Assembly: GCA_002418885.1 (NCBI GenBank)
Contig: DIEZ01000042.1
Location: 1-25,821 of the forward strand
Origin: Syntrophaceae bacterium UBA5761
GTDB lineage: Bacteria > Desulfobacterota > Syntrophia > Syntrophales > UBA4778
Reading direction: 5' to 3'
Length of the DNA: 25,821 bases
The notes under the pieces are model-generated. The model was given only the letters and a program-made list of their open reading frames with translations, made no database searches and had not been told where the DNA came from. Of the stretch, positions 23,401 to 25,821 are shown one piece after another. How positions within the stretch are numbered: the stretch's first letter is position 1; every line of letters starts with the position of its first letter. The position numbers and the translations under genes are program-made.

Positions 23401-24756
23401 ATGAGCAAGGTACCGCAAAAGCTGGAGAAGACCAGGAAGGATTTTTACGCAAACGCGCCCATAGCCAAATTCGGAGAAAGAAAACCTGACTTTTCCGGTA
23501 TGGGAAGAAAAATCAAAAACATGTACAAAAACTTCCGAGAGGTGGTTTGCGTCGAGGCCTGTCGGACCCCTTACGGGGTTTTCGGCGGCTCTCTGAGGGA
23601 ATTCGACGCTCCTCAGCTCGGCGCCCTTGCCATCAAAGAATGCCTGAGGCGGACGAACGGTAAGGTAAGAGGGGAAGACGTGGACTACGTGATCCTGGGG
23701 CAGGTAGTACCAGCGGGCTGCGGTCAGGTTCCGAGCCGCCAGGCGACGTTGCTTGCCGGCCTGCCGGAGTGCGTTCCTTCCATCACCATCAACAAGGTTT
23801 GCTCATCGGGGATAAAACCTCTCGACCTCGGCGCCCAGATGATCATGACGGGGAGGGCGGAAATCATCATCGCCGGCGGCCAGGAATGCATGAGCAATTG
23901 CCCTTACGTGTTGCCTGATATGAGATGGGGTGCCAGGATGGGACTCCCCAACGGACGGGTAGTGGATGCCATGGTCTACGACGGTCTCTGGGACGCCTTC
24001 TACAACAGACACATGGCAATCCACGGGTCGGAAACGGCCGACGAGTTCGGCTTCACCAGGCAGGATATGGACGAGTGGGCTTACCTATCCCAGATGAGGG
24101 CCGTAGAGGCCATGAAGACGGGAAAGCTCGACGACGAGATATTCCCCGTCGCAACCAAGAAAGGAAAGGAAACGGCCGTCTTCGACAAGGACGAGGGCCC
24201 CCGGCCTACGACTACGATGGAAGGCCTGGCGAAACTTCCGCCTGTCTTCAACCACAAGAGCACCGTCACGGGGCAGCCGGGAAGCGTCACCGCGGGTAAC
24301 GCGCCGGGCGTCAACGACGGCGGGGACGTCTGCCTGCTCATGAGCCGGGAGGCGGCGGACAAACTCGGGATGAAACCTCTCTTCACCCTCCTCGATTACG
24401 CCGAGGTCTCCCAGCCCACGAAGGACATCGCGACCGTGCCGGGACTCTCGATCAAAAAGGTCCTGGAGCAGAACGACATGAGCCTGGATAAGGTCGACCT
24501 CATCGAGATCAACGAGGCCTTCGCGGCGGTCGTGCTCGTCAGCGCCCGGACCATCCTCGGCATGTCCAAGGAAGACATGCTCAAGAAGGTCAACGTGAAC
24601 GGAAGCGCCATAGCTTACGGACACCCGATCGGGGCGACGGGGGCCAGGATCGTCATGACCTTAGCCTACGAGTTGAGGAGAAGAGGCGGCGGAATCGGCG
24701 TTTGCGGAATCTGCTCCGGCCACGCCCAGGGCGATGCGATGTTGATCAAGGTATGA
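23401..24756 (+). CDS. thiolase (acetyl-CoA acetyltransferase family) with N-terminal extension
   Basis: 451 residues, against about 390 for a usual thiolase. The first 45 residues are an extra, basic segment before the canonical start REVVCVEACRTPYGVFGGSL. The catalytic set is complete: Cys134 in INKVCSSGIKPL, the NEAFAAV segment, His408 in AYGHPIGATGAR, and Cys438 in ICSGHAQGDA, which departs from the standard CIGGGQG. Thiolases condense two acyl-CoA or cleave a beta-ketoacyl-CoA. The ATG follows AAGGAGG with eight-base spacing; it is 124 bases after the ligase homologue, with no terminator visible, and 197 bases before the second thiolase. Direction, chain length and whether it feeds PHA synthesis, beta-oxidation or ketone metabolism cannot be told. 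No mitochondrial-type or secretion signal is implied by the extension. Confidence 0.9.
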   Translation: MSKVPQKLEKTRKDFYANAPIAKFGERKPDFSGMGRKIKNMYKNFREVVCVEACRTPYGVFGGSLREFDAPQLGALAIKECLRRTNGKVRGEDVDYVILGQVVPAGCGQVPSRQATLLAGLPECVPSITINKVCSSGIKPLDLGAQMIMTGRAEIIIAGGQECMSNCPYVLPDMRWGARMGLPNGRVVDAMVYDGLWDAFYNRHMAIHGSETADEFGFTRQDMDEWAYLSQMRAVEAMKTGKLDDEIFPVATKKGKETAVFDKDEGPRPTTTMEGLAKLPPVFNHKSTVTGQPGSVTAGNAPGVNDGGDVCLLMSREAADKLGMKPLFTLLDYAEVSQPTKDIATVPGLSIKKVLEQNDMSLDKVDLIEINEAFAAVVLVSARTILGMSKEDMLKKVNVNGSAIAYGHPIGATGARIVMTLAYELRRRGGGIGVCGICSGHAQGDAMLIKV

Positions 24757-24953
24757 CTCTCTCGTAAAAATTTCCAAAAAGTCATGCCCGAAAGGTAAAT
24801 GCGTAGTGTCTTTTGGAATGGAATGTAGTCAAAACTATTTCAACTTCAACCCACAACAAGGCTTGAGGCGTTAGACACCGGCAATGGATGATGATTTTTC
24901 TTGCTGCCCGGAACCTGATGCCTATAAAAGTAAAGTTAAGGAGGAATCAAGGA
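24757..24953. other. 197-base AT-richer gap between the thiolase genes
   Basis: The gap is noticeably AT-richer than the flanking genes and has no reading frame of note. It ends in the strong ribosome-binding site AAGGAGGAATCAAGGA of the second thiolase. Neither a convincing sigma70 pair nor a sigma54 site (GG-N10-GC) was found, nor a stem with T-run. Its length suggests separate control of the second thiolase, which is inference. Confidence 0.4.
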
Positions 24954-25821
24954 ATGAGTGATGCTGTCATCGTAAGCGGTGCAAGAACGGCCGTCGGCGA
25001 GTTCGGTGGTTCATTGAAAGGCGTTTCTGTGGTCGAAATGGGGAAGCTGGTCATCAAGGAGGCGTTAAAGCGGGCCGGTCTGAGGCCGGCGGTAACCGAT
25101 TTCATTAAAGAATGCCGCCCCAAGGTCTTCGGCGAATTCGACATGACGGACATGCAGAAGAAGTACTACGATTACGACAAAGGCCTGACCCCCGTTTTCG
25201 TCGACGAGGTGATAATGGGTAACGTTCTGACGGCGGGTGTGGGGCAGAACCCCCCGAGGCAGTCGGCCATCTACGCGGGACTGCCGGAAGAAACCAACGT
25301 GTTTACCGTCCAGAAGGTATGCGCCTCCGGGATGAAGGCCATAGCCCTCGCGGCACAGGTGATAAAGGCGGGCGACGCCGAAATCATCGTCGCGGGCGGG
25401 ATGGAAAACATGAGCAACGTTCCTTATGCCCTTCCCAACGCCCGCTGGGGATACAGGATGAACATGCCCTTCGGCCAGGCGACGGACCTGATGGTCCACG
25501 ACGGCCTGTGGGAGATCTTTTACAACTACCATATGGGCAACACGGCGGAGAACATCGCCGCAAAATATGGTATCTCGAGAGAAGAACAGGACAAACTCGC
25601 CTACGAGAGCCACAGACGCGCGAGGGCGGCCATCGCCGGCGGCGCCGTCGCCGATGAAATCGTCCCGGTCGTCATCCCCCAGAAGAAGGGTGACCCGAAG
25701 ATTTTCAGCGTGGACGAGAGGCCGATGGATACGACCCTGGAAAAGATGGCGAAGCTTCCACCTGTTTTCAGGAAAGACGGCACCGTCACCGCAGGAAACG
25801 CCTCCGGCATCAACGACGCGG
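24954..25821 (+). CDS. thiolase (acetyl-CoA acetyltransferase family), 3' end off the window
   Basis: 289 codons are visible and the gene runs past the right edge, so the His/second-Cys half is missing. It starts MSDAVIVSGARTAVGEFGGS, the canonical thiolase start, and has the nucleophile Cys123 in FTVQKVCASGMKA. The Cys is about 34 residues later than in standard thiolases because of an insertion between the first helix and the VDEVIMGNVL strand; the inserted part contains FIKECRPKVFGEFDMTDMQ and a Tyr/Asp-rich stretch. The later segments (VAGGMENMSNVPYALPNARWG, MVHDGLWEIFYNYHMG, MAKLPPVFRKDGTVTAGNASG) parallel those of the upstream thiolase but with clear divergence, so the pair are old paralogues rather than a recent duplication. 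Its ribosome-binding site is strong. It is most simply an acetoacetyl-CoA thiolase, but specificity is unproven. Confidence 0.9.
   Translation, partial: MSDAVIVSGARTAVGEFGGSLKGVSVVEMGKLVIKEALKRAGLRPAVTDFIKECRPKVFGEFDMTDMQKKYYDYDKGLTPVFVDEVIMGNVLTAGVGQNPPRQSAIYAGLPEETNVFTVQKVCASGMKAIALAAQVIKAGDAEIIVAGGMENMSNVPYALPNARWGYRMNMPFGQATDLMVHDGLWEIFYNYHMGNTAENIAAKYGISREEQDKLAYESHRRARAAIAGGAVADEIVPVVIPQKKGDPKIFSVDERPMDTTLEKMAKLPPVFRKDGTVTAGNASGINDA

Noticed and set aside
24757..24953. Sigma54 promoter before the second thiolase
   Set aside because: No GG-N10-GC pair with the flanking consensus was found in the gap.

Overview
The window is GC-rich, densely coded chromosomal DNA, probably from an anaerobic Gram-negative bacterium of the Desulfobacterota (former Deltaproteobacteria) type. 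This placement is inferred from gene content: a molybdopterin oxidoreductase, a CCG-type Fe-S protein, a PHA synthase, tandem thiolases with an acyl-CoA ligase homologue, a heptosyltransferase-family enzyme and a lipobox lipoprotein. No 16S rRNA, tRNA, insertion sequence, phage gene or CRISPR array was seen, and no gene-free stretch exceeds 300 bases.

Layout. (1) 1-2939: a TPM/YgcG-type exported protein (minus, runs off the left edge), divergent from a two-gene plus-strand unit of a LytR_C lipoprotein and an HD-domain phosphohydrolase. (2) 2964-11067: six minus-strand genes, in transcription order a molybdopterin oxidoreductase, a methyltransferase, a Nudix protein with an extra C-terminal domain, a CCG Fe-S protein, a PHA synthase and an alpha/beta hydrolase. 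A candidate terminator after the Nudix gene may split this run. (3) 11297-12004: a UPF0173 metallo-beta-lactamase-fold hydrolase, driven by a good sigma70-like promoter placed back to back with one for the molybdoenzyme. (4) 12281-19732: a surface-glycan cluster with GT4, GT2, FkbM methyltransferase, a DUF268 protein on the opposite strand, a GT2-like enzyme, UDP-GlcNAc 2-epimerase, a GT-D-fold protein and a CgeB-like glycosyltransferase. (5) 19715-21661: folD and a family-9 glycosyltransferase on the minus strand, meeting the glycan cluster tail to tail. (6) 21822-25821: an acyl-CoA ligase homologue and two thiolases, the second cut by the right edge.

How the genes may work together. Regions 2 and 6 point to acyl-CoA and polyhydroxyalkanoate metabolism. 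Thiolases make or split beta-ketoacyl-CoA, the synthase polymerises hydroxyacyl-CoA, and the Fe-S and molybdenum proteins handle electrons. Regions 4 and 5 would build and methylate a cell-surface glycan, possibly containing ManNAc, on a heptose-type core; no flippase, polymerase or ligase is visible here. The items most worth a second look are the molybdoenzyme with Asp replacing one Fe-S cysteine, the ligase homologue with a changed P-loop and no C-terminal catalytic lysine motif, the Nudix fusion, the coupling of a LytR_C lipoprotein to an HD phosphohydrolase, and the Fe-S/PHA synthase pairing.
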